A stretch of 64,000 nucleotides of DNA from Enterobacter sp. Ag1. GTDB lineage: Bacteria > Pseudomonadota > Gammaproteobacteria > Enterobacterales > Enterobacteriaceae. Both the position numbers and the translations under genes were made by a program. Location of the stretch: positions 248,001 through 312,000 of the forward strand of contig AKXM01000004.1 of the NCBI GenBank assembly GCA_000277545.1, in the 5' to 3' direction. Positions 9,395 through 19,120 of the stretch are shown one piece after another. Position 1 is the first letter of the stretch; each line of letters starts with the position of its first letter. Under the pieces are notes generated by a model. It searched no databases and was not told where the DNA came from. It saw only the letters and a program-made list of their open reading frames with translations.

Positions 9395-10516
9395 TTGACT
9401 TACCAGATGATTACTACCGATGAAGGGCTGGCCGCCGTATGCCAGGCCGCTCGTCAGTTCCCCGCGCTGGCGCTGGACACCGAATTTGTTCGCACCAGAA
9501 CCTATTACCCGCAGCTGGGGCTGATCCAGCTTTATGACGGCCAGCAGGTTTCGCTGATCGATCCTTTAGCCATCGGCGACTGGTCGCCGTTCAAGGCGTT
9601 GTTGCAGGATCCTGACACCATCAAGTATCTGCATGCGGGCAGCGAAGATCTCGAAGTCTTCCTGAATGCCTTTGGCATGCTGCCTGATCCGTTTATTGAT
9701 ACGCAAATTCTGGCCTCCTTTACTGGCCGCCCGCTGTCCTGCGGCTTTGCCACTATCGTTGAGTCTTACACCGGCATTGCGCTGGATAAAAGTGAATCCC
9801 GCACCGACTGGCTGGCGCGTCCACTCACGGAGAGGCAGTGTGAATACGCCGCGGCAGATGTGCTTTATTTGCTGCCTATCGCTGAGAAACTGATGGCCGA
9901 AACGGAAGCGGCGGGCTGGATAGGCGCGGCTCTCGATGAATGCCATCTGATGTGCTCCCGTCGTCGCGATCAGCTCGATCCGGAAGAAGCCTGGCGCGAA
10001 ATAGGCAATGCCTGGCAGCTGCGTACCCGACAGCTGGCCTGCCTCAAGAAGCTGGCGGCCTGGCGCTTGCGTAAAGCCCGCGAGCGCGACATGGCGGTGA
10101 ACTTTGTCGTCCGCGAAGAAAACCTGTGGCAGGTGGCGAGATACATGCCTGGCTCGTTGGGCGAACTGGACTCGCTTGGCCTGAGCGGCAGCGAAATTCG
10201 CTTCCACGGCAAAACGCTTATCGCCCTGGTGGCCGAGGCGCAGGCGCTGCCGGAGAGCGAGCTGCCGCAGCCGCTGCAAAACCTGGTGGATATGCCGGGC
10301 TATCGCAAAGTGTTTAAGGCCATTAAAGCCCTGGTGCAGGAAGTGAGCGAGGCTAAAGGGCTGAGCGCCGAATTACTGGCCTCCCGCCGCCAAATCAATC
10401 AGCTGTTAAACTGGCACTGGAAATTGAAACCGCAAAGTGTGGCACCGGAATTAATTAGCGGCTGGCGGGCAGAATTAATGGCAGAAGCGTTAACGAAATT
10501 GCTGGCGGAATACTGA
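9395..10516 (+). CDS. rnd: Ribonuclease D
   Basis: 3'-5' exoribonuclease that trims tRNA precursors. The DEDD nuclease motifs are LDTEFVRTRTYYP (Exo I), HAGSEDLEVF (Exo II) and CEYAAADVLYLL (Exo III with Tyr), followed by HRDC domains containing AVNFVVREENLW and DMPGYRKVFKAIKA. The 373-residue product starts at TTG (9395), as E. coli rnd does, behind AAGAGA. In E. coli the weak UUG start and an upstream U-rich leader limit its expression. The terminator shared with minE follows. Confidence 0.96.
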   Translation: MTYQMITTDEGLAAVCQAARQFPALALDTEFVRTRTYYPQLGLIQLYDGQQVSLIDPLAIGDWSPFKALLQDPDTIKYLHAGSEDLEVFLNAFGMLPDPFIDTQILASFTGRPLSCGFATIVESYTGIALDKSESRTDWLARPLTERQCEYAAADVLYLLPIAEKLMAETEAAGWIGAALDECHLMCSRRRDQLDPEEAWREIGNAWQLRTRQLACLKKLAAWRLRKARERDMAVNFVVREENLWQVARYMPGSLGELDSLGLSGSEIRFHGKTLIALVAEAQALPESELPQPLQNLVDMPGYRKVFKAIKALVQEVSEAKGLSAELLASRRQINQLLNWHWKLKPQSVAPELISGWRAELMAEALTKLLAEY

Positions 10517-10620
10517 TTATTTATATGACCTGGGAATAATTACAGTATTGTTCTCGGGTTTGAATATATTGGCAAGCTGCAACAAGAATGAGCTGAATAA
10601 ACGTTAAGTGACTGCGTAAA

Positions 10621-10656
10621 AATAAAACCCCCTGACAAATGCAGGGGGTTTTTTAT
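10621..10656. terminator. Bidirectional terminator between rnd and minE
   Basis: CCCCCTG (10628-10634) pairs with CAGGGGG (10642-10648), flanked by an A-run on the left and T-run on the right, so it can stop transcripts from both convergent genes. Confidence 0.88.
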
Positions 10657-10932
10657 TCATGCCGACTTACTGGCTTCTTCCGCTTCCGGGAGCGTCACGT
10701 TCAGCTCCAGAATCGAAATATCTCCATCCCGCTGCTCGAGCTGGACGCTGACCATTTCCGGGTCAATTTGCACGTATTTGCAAATCACGTCGAGAATGTC
10801 CTTGCGCAGCTGCGGCAGGTAATGCGGTTCCGCATCGCTACGGCGACGCTCAGCTACGATGATCTGTAAACGCTCTTTCGCGATGTTGGCGGTGTTCTTT
10901 TTTCGTGACAGAAAAAAGTCGAGTAATGCCAT
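10657..10932 (-). CDS. minE: Cell division topological specificity factor MinE
   Basis: A 91-residue MinE, three residues longer than the E. coli protein at the C-terminus. The N-terminal membrane-targeting and anti-MinCD helix ([19 protein letters not shown]) is identical to E. coli, and [17 protein letters not shown] starts the dimerising beta domain. MinE stimulates MinD ATPase and drives pole-to-pole oscillation. It is the last gene of minCDE, with 3 bases between minD stop and minE start. Confidence 0.97.
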   Translation of the reverse strand: MALLDFFLSRKKNTANIAKERLQIIVAERRRSDAEPHYLPQLRKDILDVICKYVQIDPEMVSVQLEQRDGDISILELNVTLPEAEEASKSA

Positions 10933-10935
10933 AAC

Positions 10936-11748
10936 TTATCCTCCGAACAGGCGTTTCAGGAAACCCTTCTTCTCTTCTTCAATGAAGCGGAAAGGGCGTT
11001 CTTCGCCGAGCAGGCGTTCCACGGTATCGGCGTAGGCTTTGCCTGCATCCGATTCACCGTCAAGAATCACCGGCTCGCCCTGGTTGGACGCACGCAGCAC
11101 TGACTGGTCTTCAGGGATAACGCCAACCAGCGGAATGCGCAGAATTTCGAGCACATCTTCCATGCTCAGCATATCGCCTTTATTGACGCGACCTGGGTTG
11201 TAGCGGGTCAGCAATAAATGCTCTTTAATCGGCTCTTCACCGTTTTCAGCGCGGCGGGATTTGGACGACAGAATGCCGAGGATTCGGTCTGAGTCACGCA
11301 CCGAGGAGACTTCCGGGTTGGTGGTAATGACCGCTTCATCCGCGAAGTACAGCGCCATCAGCGCGCCGGTTTCGATACCTGCCGGGGAGTCACAAACGAT
11401 AAACTCGAAGTCCATGTTTTTCAGGTCTTCCAGCACCTTGGCCACGCCTTCGCGGGTCAGAGCGTCTTTATCGCGGGTTTGTGAAGCAGGCAGGATATAG
11501 AGCTGTTCAGTGCGTTTATCGCGGATAAGCGCCTGATTCAGCGTGGCATCGCCCTGAATCACGTTAACGAAATCGTACACAACGCGGCGTTCGCAGCCCA
11601 TGATCAGGTCAAGGTTACGCAGACCAATGTCGAAATCAATAACGACGGTTTTTCTTCCCTTTTGGGCCAGCCCCGTAGCGATGGCCGCGCTGGACGTGGT
11701 CTTACCGACGCCCCCTTTACCCGATGTAACAACAATAATGCGTGCCAT
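10936..11748 (-). CDS. minD: Septum site-determining ATPase MinD
   Basis: A 270-residue ParA-type ATPase. The deviant Walker A is KGGVGKTTSSAA near the N-terminus, VIDFDIGLRNLD contains switch I, and the C-terminal amphipathic membrane-targeting helix is KKGFLKRLFGG. ATP-bound MinD dimers sit on the inner membrane and recruit MinC; MinE releases them. It lies 24 bases downstream of minC in the same operon. Confidence 0.98.
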   Translation of the reverse strand: MARIIVVTSGKGGVGKTTSSAAIATGLAQKGRKTVVIDFDIGLRNLDLIMGCERRVVYDFVNVIQGDATLNQALIRDKRTEQLYILPASQTRDKDALTREGVAKVLEDLKNMDFEFIVCDSPAGIETGALMALYFADEAVITTNPEVSSVRDSDRILGILSSKSRRAENGEEPIKEHLLLTRYNPGRVNKGDMLSMEDVLEILRIPLVGVIPEDQSVLRASNQGEPVILDGESDAGKAYADTVERLLGEERPFRFIEEEKKGFLKRLFGG

Positions 11749-11772
11749 AAAGGATTTCCTTGTTAAAAGGGC

Positions 11773-12483
11773 TTAATTCAAAGATTGAACGGAGAGCGCA
11801 CCACTCGCCAGATTCAGGCGAGCCGCTTTTCCATAATAATCGGCTGGGATCTGCTCGCTCAGCCAGTACTCGCCCGCAATAGAGACAAGCTCTGCTACCA
11901 GGTTAGTACAAAATATTTGTGCATCACGATCGCCGCTTGCACCAGCCAGCGCACGGCCACGCATCATGCCGTAAATATGAATATTACCATCTGCTATCAG
12001 TTCTGCACCGGCGCTGACGTGATTGGTCACAATCAAGTCACAGTTTGGCGCATAAATGCGCTGCCCGGAACGGACCGGAGTATCAATTAAACGCGTTTTT
12101 GTGATCGGTGTAACATCCGGCGCGGTGACCACCACGGGCTCAGCAGGTGCGGCTTTTGGCGTTCTTGCGGCCTTTTCTTTCCCTTCGGTCAGCAAGGGCA
12201 GGCCAGCACGCTCAATTTCAGCCTTTAAAGCTTCATCTTTACAGCCGCTGATACCCACCACGCGCAGGCCGGTTGCGGTAACGGCCTGTTGTACTTTCTT
12301 CCAGTTGACGGAACCATCGAGACTGGCGACGTTAACGACCACCGGGGCATTCTTTAAGAATGCGGGAGCCTGGGCGATTTTATCTTCCAGAGCCTGGCGA
12401 ATAACCTCAGGTTGTGCATCATGCAAATGAACCACAGATAAGGTAAAACTGCTGCCCTTTAACTCGATTGGCGTGTTTGACAT
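11773..12483 (-). CDS. minC: Septum site-determining protein MinC
   Basis: FtsZ assembly inhibitor of 236 residues. The N-terminal domain ([20 protein letters not shown]) is followed by a Pro/Ala-rich linker and the C-terminal beta-helix domain ([40 protein letters not shown]) that binds MinD. The ATG at 12483 matches the E. coli start; an in-frame ATG 33 bases upstream would add unconserved residues. It heads the minCDE operon, divergent from ycgL across 126 bases. Confidence 0.96.
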   Translation of the reverse strand: MSNTPIELKGSSFTLSVVHLHDAQPEVIRQALEDKIAQAPAFLKNAPVVVNVASLDGSVNWKKVQQAVTATGLRVVGISGCKDEALKAEIERAGLPLLTEGKEKAARTPKAAPAEPVVVTAPDVTPITKTRLIDTPVRSGQRIYAPNCDLIVTNHVSAGAELIADGNIHIYGMMRGRALAGASGDRDAQIFCTNLVAELVSIAGEYWLSEQIPADYYGKAARLNLASGALSVQSLN

Positions 12484-12609
12484 CCTGGCCTTACTCAATT
12501 CAGTTTCAATCCCCACTATTGTGGGACGATATTCCGAAGTACATCAGGCATGTTATAGTCCAGCTTATATTCAGGCAAGCCACTCGCTGGCGAAAATAGA
12601 GTAAAAAAA

Positions 12610-12885
12610 ATGTTTTGTGTGATCTACCGAAGTACTAAACGTGACCAGACATATCTTTATGTCGAAAAAAAAGACGATTTCTCCCGAGTGCCGGAAGAGC
12701 TGATGAAAGGCTTTGGCAAACCGGTCCTGTCGATGCTGTTGCCGCTGGACGGCAGTAAAAAACTGGCCAATGCCGATTTGGATAAAGTGAAACAGGCGCT
12801 GGAAACTGAGGGCTATTATTTACAGATCCCACCTCCGGTAGAAAGTTTGCTGACTATGCACCTGGAAAAGAGTCCTAAAAAATAA
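12610..12885 (+). CDS. ycgL: YcgL-domain protein
   Basis: A 91-residue YcgL-domain protein ([19 protein letters not shown], then [13 protein letters not shown]). The function is unknown. The E. coli annotation carries a short N-terminal extension not needed here. It is located beside the min operon in many gammaproteobacteria, transcribed divergently from minC. Confidence 0.94.
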   Translation: MFCVIYRSTKRDQTYLYVEKKDDFSRVPEELMKGFGKPVLSMLLPLDGSKKLANADLDKVKQALETEGYYLQIPPPVESLLTMHLEKSPKK

Positions 12886-12933
12886 ATTTCGGACTGAAGG
12901 TAAATCTTTTCCATGCTTTCACACGGAGAATGT

Positions 12934-14022
12934 GTGAAACACATTATTGAAGAAATGATGATGAAAAATGCAGCTTTGCGTTATACCTTCAGCGCCTTAA
13001 TTCTTTCCAGCGGGGCCGGTTATCTTCTCGCTGCTGAGGCGACTCCCACAGCCGCCTCAGTTCCTCAAACTAGCCCGCGTCAAACCACCACGCTCGCTGA
13101 GCAAGGGCGAAATCCCGCTGAATTTCCGGCTTATGTCGAAAAATTAAAACAACAAGCCAGAGCAAAGGGCATCAGCAATGCGACGCTGGCAAAAGCCTTT
13201 GCCAATATTCATTTTGTCGATCGGGTCATTCAATCCGATCGCAATCAGCTGGAAAAGAAAATAACGCTGGATGACTATTTAAACCGCGTTATTACTCCCG
13301 CCAAAATCAAACAGGCGCGTAGCCTGGCCCGCCAGCACCGGGCAGAGCTGGAAAAAGTCAGCGCCAAAAGTGGCGTGCAGAGTCGCTACATCGTCGCGCT
13401 GTGGGCAATGGAAAGTAACTTCGGCAAGCTGCAGGGCAAAGAAGATGTCATTTCTGCTTTAGCGACGCTCGCATTTGAGGGACGTCGTGAAGCCTTTTTC
13501 ATCAACGAACTGATAGCGGCGCTGAAAATCATCCAGCGAGGTGATGTCAGCGCGACGCAGATGAAAGGCTCATGGGCCGGGGCGATGGGGCAGAACCAGT
13601 TTATGCCGAGTTCGCTGCTGCGCTACGGCAAAGACGGCGATGGCGACGGCAAAATTGATATCTGGAATAACACCCGCGACGTTTTCGCTTCCACGGCAAA
13701 CTACCTGGCGGTAGAGGGCTGGCAGCGTGGTGGGGCGTGGGGCTATGAAGTGAAACTGCCCACGGGCTTTAATACTTCGCTGCTGGGCACAAGCCAGAGG
13801 CAGGGCAAGTCCGTGGCCCAGTGGAAAAAACTAGGCGTGACGCTGCCAAAAGGCTCCCATCTTCCAGCGTCGTCAAAGAAAGCCTGGCTGGTGAAGCCAG
13901 ACGATGGTTTGGATCGTTCGTTCCTGGTCTATAACAACTTCCGCACCCTGATGCACTGGAACCGTTCTTACTACTTTGCCATTAGCATCGGCAAAATGGC
14001 GGATGCCATCGCAGATAAATAA
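12934..14022 (+). CDS. Lytic murein transglycosylase, MltB/SltB family
   Basis: A GH103-type peptidoglycan lytic transglycosylase. The catalytic Glu lies in WAMESNFG, followed by GAMGQNQFMPSS and a C-terminal peptidoglycan-binding-like part. A signal peptide (RYTFSALILSSGAGYLLAAEA) without a lipobox suggests a soluble periplasmic enzyme rather than lipoprotein MltB. The start is uncertain: GTG at 12934 has GGAG five bases upstream, while ATG codons at 12955-12963 would give a shorter, more usual signal peptide. It has no counterpart at this spot in E. coli K-12 as I know it. Confidence 0.88.
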   Translation: MKHIIEEMMMKNAALRYTFSALILSSGAGYLLAAEATPTAASVPQTSPRQTTTLAEQGRNPAEFPAYVEKLKQQARAKGISNATLAKAFANIHFVDRVIQSDRNQLEKKITLDDYLNRVITPAKIKQARSLARQHRAELEKVSAKSGVQSRYIVALWAMESNFGKLQGKEDVISALATLAFEGRREAFFINELIAALKIIQRGDVSATQMKGSWAGAMGQNQFMPSSLLRYGKDGDGDGKIDIWNNTRDVFASTANYLAVEGWQRGGAWGYEVKLPTGFNTSLLGTSQRQGKSVAQWKKLGVTLPKGSHLPASSKKAWLVKPDDGLDRSFLVYNNFRTLMHWNRSYYFAISIGKMADAIADK

Positions 14023-14112
14023 GGCACGCTTAGAAACACTTCCCCGGTATTCAGCAGGCATTTTTTTATCTAGTATCAAAGGCAGTTAACACACACGACA
14101 CAGAGGAAAGGC

Positions 14113-14772
14113 ATGTATCAACATCATAACTGGCAGGGTGCGCTGCTTGATTTTCCGGTAAACAAAGTAGTCTGTGTTGGCAGCAACTATGCCAAACATA
14201 TTAAAGAGATGGGCAGTGCGACGCCGGACGAGCCGGTGGTGTTTATTAAGCCTGAAAGTGCCCTGTGCGATATTCGCCAGCCGCTGGCGTTACCACAGGA
14301 ATTCGGCTCCGTGCATCATGAGGTAGAGCTGGCCATTCTGATCGGCTCAACCCTTAAGCAGGCAAGTGAAGAGCACGTGCAAAAAGCCATCGCCGGCTAT
14401 GGTGTTGCGCTGGACCTTACGCTGCGCGATCTGCAGGCCAAACTGAAAAAAGCAGGCCAGCCGTGGGAAAAAGCCAAGGGCTTCGATAACTCTTGCCCAA
14501 TTTCCGGGTTTATCCCTGCGGCACAGTTCACTCACGATCCGCAAAATACCCCGCTGGAGCTGAAGATCAACGGTGAAACTCGCCAGCAGGGCAATACCGA
14601 AGACATGATCCACAAGATCGTGCCGCTGATTGCCTATATGAGCAAGTTCTTCACCCTGCGTGCGGGGGATGTGATCCTGACCGGTACACCGGAGGGCGTA
14701 GGCCCGCTGCTTAGCGGCGATGAGCTGGAAGTGAGCTTTGCAGGTCACAGCCTGACGACGCGCGTTTTATAA
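14113..14772 (+). CDS. ycgM: Fumarylacetoacetate hydrolase-family protein YcgM
   Basis: A 219-residue FAH-fold enzyme, identical in length to E. coli YcgM. Metal ligands are expected in HHEVELAILIG and in the DLTLRDLQ segment; the C-terminal TGTPEGVGPL loop is characteristic. Relatives act as acylpyruvate hydrolases or oxaloacetate decarboxylases; the substrate here is not proven. RBS GAGG precedes the ATG. It is followed by a hairpin and ycgN. Confidence 0.94.
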   Translation: MYQHHNWQGALLDFPVNKVVCVGSNYAKHIKEMGSATPDEPVVFIKPESALCDIRQPLALPQEFGSVHHEVELAILIGSTLKQASEEHVQKAIAGYGVALDLTLRDLQAKLKKAGQPWEKAKGFDNSCPISGFIPAAQFTHDPQNTPLELKINGETRQQGNTEDMIHKIVPLIAYMSKFFTLRAGDVILTGTPEGVGPLLSGDELEVSFAGHSLTTRVL

Positions 14773-14776
14773 ACAA

Positions 14777-14798
14777 TTTGCCGCTTCAGGGCGGCAAA
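14777..14798 (+). terminator. Hairpin after ycgM
   Basis: An 8-bp perfect stem (TTTGCCGC/GCGGCAAA) seven bases after the ycgM stop, without a good T-run. It may attenuate transcription into ycgN or stabilise the 3' end. Confidence 0.45.
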
Positions 14799-14861
14799 AC
14801 TTGCATCCGGGTGTCAGACTGTTTATAAGGTGCAGCTTAATTTTTAAATGCAGGAACCGCT

Positions 14862-15308
14862 ATGACACCCACTCCTTTTTGGCAAAGTAAAACTCTCGAC
14901 GAAATGAGCGACGCCGAGTGGGAATCCCTGTGCGACGGCTGCGGCCAGTGCTGCCTGCATAAGCTGATGGACGAAGACACCGACGAGATTTATTTCACCA
15001 ACGTCGCCTGTAAGCAGCTCAATATCAAAACCTGTCAGTGCAAGAACTACGCCCGCCGTTTCGAATACGAGCCGGACTGCATCAAACTCACTCGCGACAA
15101 TTTGCCGACTTTTGAGTGGCTGCCGCACACCTGCGCTTACCGCCTGCTGGCCGAAGGCAAACCGCTGCCGGAATGGCACCCGCTGATTACCGGTTCAAAA
15201 GCCGCCATGCACGGTGAGCGCATTTCCGTGCGTCATATCGCGGTGAAAGAGTCAGAGGTCCGCGACTGGCAGGATCATATCCTCAACAAGCCCGAGTGGG
15301 CTGACTAG
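14862..15308 (+). CDS. ycgN: UPF0260 cysteine-cluster protein YcgN
   Basis: A 148-residue protein of the zinc/iron-chelating CxxCxxCC family. Conserved cysteines are in [37 protein letters not shown] and HTCAYRLL. E. coli YcgN is almost the same in length and sequence. The biochemical function is unknown; the cysteine pattern suggests a bound metal or iron-sulfur site. Confidence 0.93.
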   Translation: MTPTPFWQSKTLDEMSDAEWESLCDGCGQCCLHKLMDEDTDEIYFTNVACKQLNIKTCQCKNYARRFEYEPDCIKLTRDNLPTFEWLPHTCAYRLLAEGKPLPEWHPLITGSKAAMHGERISVRHIAVKESEVRDWQDHILNKPEWAD

Positions 15309-15403
15309 CGTATTTCGATGCTGGTCGGGAATGAAAATAAATCCTTTATATAACCAATCTTGTGATAGGATAGACTTTCAATAACCAAAATAAGAGAGTT
15401 TTT

Positions 15404-15616
15404 ATCCTGAATTTAACATTCCAGTGTCCGTCATGTGGCGGATCGCAGTATCGCACCTCCCCCTACGATGTCCGAGAATCAAATCCCCATGGCGCAGTCT
15501 GTATCTTTTGCAAATCCGCAATGCAGGCGTTCGCTCATCGTCCATTAAATGCGACCTTCTCCGGTTTTAGCCCGCTGGGGCAACAGTCTTTGGCTTCTTC
15601 CCAGCCGCGCTGTTAA
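15404..15616 (+). CDS. Small zinc-ribbon-like protein of the YmcF/YnfQ cold-shock type, non-AUG start
   Basis: A 70-codon reading frame with no ATG, GTG or TTG start. It is open from at least AAG at 15392 to TAA at 15614-15616. Read from ATC at 15404 it gives CPSCGGSQYRTSPYDVRES and then CIFCKSAM, two CxxC pairs about 21 residues apart. As I recall them, the E. coli small proteins YmcF and YnfQ have the same pattern (CPCCHGSQYRTS and CIFCKS), are induced by cold shock and were reported to start at non-AUG codons. AAGAGAG at 15392-15398 is a ribosome-binding site five bases from ATC (15404) and eight from CTG (15407). The start codon is inferred; the coding nature rests on conservation. Confidence 0.72.
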   Translation: MLNLTFQCPSCGGSQYRTSPYDVRESNPHGAVCIFCKSAMQAFAHRPLNATFSGFSPLGQQSLASSQPRC

Positions 15617-15640
15617 GATTCCGTCCTCAAAGGAGGAAAA

Positions 15641-15880
15641 ATGAAAAAACTAACAACCATCATGAGCCTATTGTTGCTCAGCGGCTGTGCGACGGCAGAG
15701 CGTGAGGCGCCGAAGCCTCCGCACAGCATAGGCATGGCGAACCCGGCTTCGGTTTACTGCCAGGCCAAAGGCGGGAAATCTGTGATGGTGAAAACGCCTG
15801 AGGGCGAAAGAAGTGACTGCCTGCTGCCAGGCGGGGAAAGAATTGATGAATGGGCTCTGTACCGGCGCGATCATTCCTGA
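15641..15880 (+). CDS. yoaF: DUF333 lipoprotein YoaF
   Basis: A 79-residue lipoprotein with lipobox LSGC and the DUF333 core GMANPASVYCQAKGGKS ... CLLPGGERIDEWALYRRDH. E. coli YoaF is 84 residues with the same core. Two conserved cysteines could form a disulfide. A strong AGGAGG site precedes the ATG. The function is unknown. A bidirectional terminator separates it from convergent dsbB. Confidence 0.92.
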   Translation: MKKLTTIMSLLLLSGCATAEREAPKPPHSIGMANPASVYCQAKGGKSVMVKTPEGERSDCLLPGGERIDEWALYRRDHS

Positions 15881-15911
15881 AAAAAATAACCCACCGAAAG
15901 GTGGGTTATTT
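15881..15911. terminator. Bidirectional terminator between yoaF and dsbB
   Basis: A 12-bp perfect stem (AAATAACCCACC at 15884-15895, GGTGGGTTATTT at 15900-15911) with a GAAA loop. The AT-rich flanks give T-runs in both directions. Confidence 0.87.
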
Positions 15912-15930
15912 GTCTAACGTGTTTGTTAAC

Positions 15931-16461
15931 TTAGCGGCCAAACAGATCGCGACGCTTAGGTTTGAAGAACTGGGCAATCAGCACCAGAACCGCGATTACC
16001 AGGAACACGGCGAAGATCCCGAGCAGCCACTGCACCATATCCAGCGACAGGAATTCCCACTGACGAACGGAGCAGTCACCGTTGGCAACAAAGACCTGCG
16101 GCAGCCATTTATCCAGCGGCAGCCAGCTTGGGAAGCGAGCGAAGAAATCACAGGTCACAAATGGGGACGGGTGAAGCTGCAGCATGGTGTGCTCCCATGC
16201 CAGCTGAACGCCTTTCCCTGCGCTGTAGAGCCAGATGGCCAGGGCGCCATAGCGAAGCGGGCTTTTAGGGGCTATCGCGCCCACGATGCCTGCCCCCATC
16301 ACGCCAAACAGCGCGCAACGCTCATAAATACACATCACACAAGGTTTCAGCCCCATAACGTGCTGGAACCACAATGCCACCATCTCAAGCGCAAATGCCG
16401 TAAAGGCTAAAAGCAGCCAGGCGGTGCGCCCAAGAGAGCATTGGTTTAAATATCGCAACAT
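15931..16461 (-). CDS. dsbB: Disulfide bond formation protein DsbB
   Basis: Inner-membrane quinone-dependent oxidase that re-oxidises DsbA. It has four membrane helices and 176 residues, as in E. coli. All four redox cysteines are at E. coli positions: C41 and C44 in KPCVMCIY, C104 in TCDFF and C130 in NGDCSV. The quinone-associated Arg48 equivalent is in ERCALFG. The start at 16461 ([11 protein letters not shown]) matches E. coli; an upstream in-frame start at 16506 would add 15 unconserved residues. Confidence 0.97.
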   Translation of the reverse strand: MLRYLNQCSLGRTAWLLLAFTAFALEMVALWFQHVMGLKPCVMCIYERCALFGVMGAGIVGAIAPKSPLRYGALAIWLYSAGKGVQLAWEHTMLQLHPSPFVTCDFFARFPSWLPLDKWLPQVFVANGDCSVRQWEFLSLDMVQWLLGIFAVFLVIAVLVLIAQFFKPKRRDLFGR

Positions 16462-16606
16462 AATCAGTTTCCCTGCAGCATGCGTAGAATCGGCAGTGTA
16501 AACCAATTCCCTTTTTGCGCCAGTAGCGCAGATGAAAATAACGCAGTAATCGGATGTTTATAAGGAAAAAATTTGTAACGGGAAGCGGACTTCCCGTCAA
16601 ATTGCC

Positions 16607-18172
16607 TTAGTGCGGTGCAAGCAGCGTATCAGGCGTCATTAGCCAGCCACTGTCCAGCATCCATTGTGTAGCAGGCGTCAGGGTATATTCCACACATAGC
16701 AGGCCCACAAGGGTCAGAACCAGCGTGTAGGGCAGCGCCATCACAACCATGCGGCCGTAAGAGAGGCGAATCAGCGGCGCCAGCGCCGATGTCAGCAGGA
16801 ACAGGAACGCCGCCTGGCCGTTTGGCGTTGCCACCGAGGGCAGGTTTGTGCCGGTATTGATAGCCACCGCCAGCAGTTCGAACTGCTGCATATTGATGGC
16901 ACCATTCTGCAGCGCAGTTTTCGCCTCGTTGATATAAACGGTGCCGACAAAGACGTTGTCGGAAATCGAGGAGAGCAGGCCGTTAAAGATATAAAACAGC
17001 GACAGCTGGGCGTGCGGAGAGGCATCGAGCACGTACTGAACTATCGGGCTGAACAGATGCTGGTCGATGATAACCGCCACGATAGTGAAGAAAACGGTCA
17101 GCAGGGCGGTAAACGGCAGCGCTTCGGTAAAGGCTTTGCCGATAGCATGCTCGTCGGTAACCCCGCACAGCGATGTCGCCAGAATAATCACCGACAGGCC
17201 AATCAGGCCGACTTCTGCCAGATGGAAGGCCAGAGCGATAATCAGCCAGACGCCAATCAGCGCCTGGATCAGCAGCTTCATCTTGTCCTGCTTTGTTCGC
17301 TTCCTGGTGCTCTGAGCATCAAAGTCATACAGGATCCCACGCACTTTTTCCGGCAGCGTTTGTCCGTAGCCGAACACTTTAAAACGTTCCAACAGAATGC
17401 AGGTGAGCAGGCCACAAATCAGCACCGGCACGGTCACCGGCATCATGCGCAGGAAGAAATCGCCGAAGTGCCAGCCAGCGTTTTTAGCAATGATCAGGTT
17501 CTGCGGCTCGCCAACCATGGTCATTACGCCGCCCAGTGCGGTACCGACGCCAGCGTGCATCATCAGGCTGCGCAGGAAAGCGCGGAATTGCTCAAGCACT
17601 TCGCGGCTGTCGCTCCGAATATGGCTGTCGTCCTGAACGTTGCTGTCATCCTGTGCTTCAGATGCTACTCGGTGATAGATGCTGTAGAAGCCCACGGCGA
17701 CGCTAATGACAACGGCCACGACCGTCAAGGCATCAAGGAAGGCGGAAAGAAACGCGGCGGCGACGCAAAAGGCCAGCGACAGCGCAACTTTAGACCGGAT
17801 CCCCAACAGCAGGCGGGTGAAGAGCAGCAACAGGAGCTGCTTCATGAAATAAATCCCGGCCACCATAAACATCAGCAGCAGCAGCACTTCGAGGTTTGAA
17901 GCAATTTCAGCACGAACGTGATCGGGGCTGGTCATGCCGACCAGCACGGCCTCAATGGCCAGCAGGCCACCCGGCAGCAGCGGGTAGCATTTCAGCGCCA
18001 TCGCCAGGGCAAAAATAAACTCCACCACCAGCATCCATCCCGCGATAAACGGGCTGACAAACCAAAAGACTAGCGGATTAAGCACTAAAAAGAGAAGCAG
18101 CGTCAGTTTGTACCAGTCAGGTGATTGACCCAGAAAATTGCGGTACAACGCCCGCCCAAAGGACATTTCCAT
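16607..18172 (-). CDS. nhaB: Na+/H+ antiporter NhaB
   Basis: A 521-residue polytopic membrane protein nearly identical in pattern to E. coli NhaB (513 aa). [18 protein letters not shown] and [19 protein letters not shown] contain the conserved acidic residues of the antiporter. It exports Na+ in exchange for protons. It is divergent from fadR across 228 bases, as in E. coli. Confidence 0.97.
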   Translation of the reverse strand: MEMSFGRALYRNFLGQSPDWYKLTLLLFLVLNPLVFWFVSPFIAGWMLVVEFIFALAMALKCYPLLPGGLLAIEAVLVGMTSPDHVRAEIASNLEVLLLLMFMVAGIYFMKQLLLLLFTRLLLGIRSKVALSLAFCVAAAFLSAFLDALTVVAVVISVAVGFYSIYHRVASEAQDDSNVQDDSHIRSDSREVLEQFRAFLRSLMMHAGVGTALGGVMTMVGEPQNLIIAKNAGWHFGDFFLRMMPVTVPVLICGLLTCILLERFKVFGYGQTLPEKVRGILYDFDAQSTRKRTKQDKMKLLIQALIGVWLIIALAFHLAEVGLIGLSVIILATSLCGVTDEHAIGKAFTEALPFTALLTVFFTIVAVIIDQHLFSPIVQYVLDASPHAQLSLFYIFNGLLSSISDNVFVGTVYINEAKTALQNGAINMQQFELLAVAINTGTNLPSVATPNGQAAFLFLLTSALAPLIRLSYGRMVVMALPYTLVLTLVGLLCVEYTLTPATQWMLDSGWLMTPDTLLAPH

Positions 18173-18400
18173 CGTATAGTTACCATTATCCGTTGTATTA
18201 TGTTGATGTTAAAAAAGATAACGCTTCAGGGTACTCGTTTATGGCGCACGCGATCAAGCCGAAGGAAATCCTGAGTTAAGGCGTTTATCGTCAAAATTCA
18301 ACGCCGATCCCGCATTTGCGCGTCGCCCCCGCTATCTGGCGCGCATGGCATCTGGTATGATGAGTCCAATTAGCAAAACCTGAGTAATGGAAATCTTACT

Positions 18401-19120
18401 ATGGTCATTAAGGCGCAGAGCCCAGCGGGTTTCGCGGAAGAGTATATTATAGAAAGTATCTGGAACAGCCGTTTTCCGCCGGGTTCTATTCTGCCGGCAG
18501 AGCGTGAACTTTCAGAACTGATTGGCGTTACGCGTACCACTTTACGTGAAGTGCTTCAGCGTCTTGCACGCGACGGCTGGCTGACAATTCAGCACGGGAA
18601 GCCAACGCGGGTGAACAATTTCTGGGAAACCTCGGGCTTAAACATTCTGGAAACGCTGGCTCGTCTCGATCACGACAGCGTGCCGCAGCTGATTGATAAT
18701 CTGCTTTCGGTGCGAACCAATATTTCCACGATATTTATTCGTACGGCGATTCGTCAGTATCCAGATAAAGCGCAGGAAGTGCTGGCCACGGCTAGCAAAG
18801 TTGAAGACCACGCGGACGCGTTTGCCGAGCTGGATTACAACATTTTCCGCGGCCTGGCGTTTGCATCAGGTAACCCAATTTATGGGCTGATCCTGAACGG
18901 GATGAAAGGGCTGTACACCCGCATCGGGCGTCACTACTTCTCCAATCCTGAAGCCCGTAGCCTGGCGCTGGGCTTTTACCACCGCCTGGCAGAAATCTGC
19001 CAGCAGGGGCTTCACGAGCAGGTCTTTGATACCGTGCGTAACTACGGTCGCGAGAGCGGCGAGATTTGGCACCGTATGCAGAAAAACCTGCCTGGCGATT
19101 TGGCGATGCACAGTCGCTAG
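18401..19120 (+). CDS. fadR: Fatty acid metabolism regulator FadR
   Basis: A 239-residue GntR-family regulator of the same length as E. coli FadR. The N-terminal winged helix contains [24 protein letters not shown] (two blocks: [13 protein letters not shown] and [11 protein letters not shown]); the C-terminal acyl-CoA-binding helical domain ends [11 protein letters not shown]. It represses beta-oxidation genes such as fadD and activates fabA/fabB; long-chain acyl-CoA releases it from DNA. A candidate operator lies before fadD in this same window. Confidence 0.98.
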   Translation: MVIKAQSPAGFAEEYIIESIWNSRFPPGSILPAERELSELIGVTRTTLREVLQRLARDGWLTIQHGKPTRVNNFWETSGLNILETLARLDHDSVPQLIDNLLSVRTNISTIFIRTAIRQYPDKAQEVLATASKVEDHADAFAELDYNIFRGLAFASGNPIYGLILNGMKGLYTRIGRHYFSNPEARSLALGFYHRLAEICQQGLHEQVFDTVRNYGRESGEIWHRMQKNLPGDLAMHSR

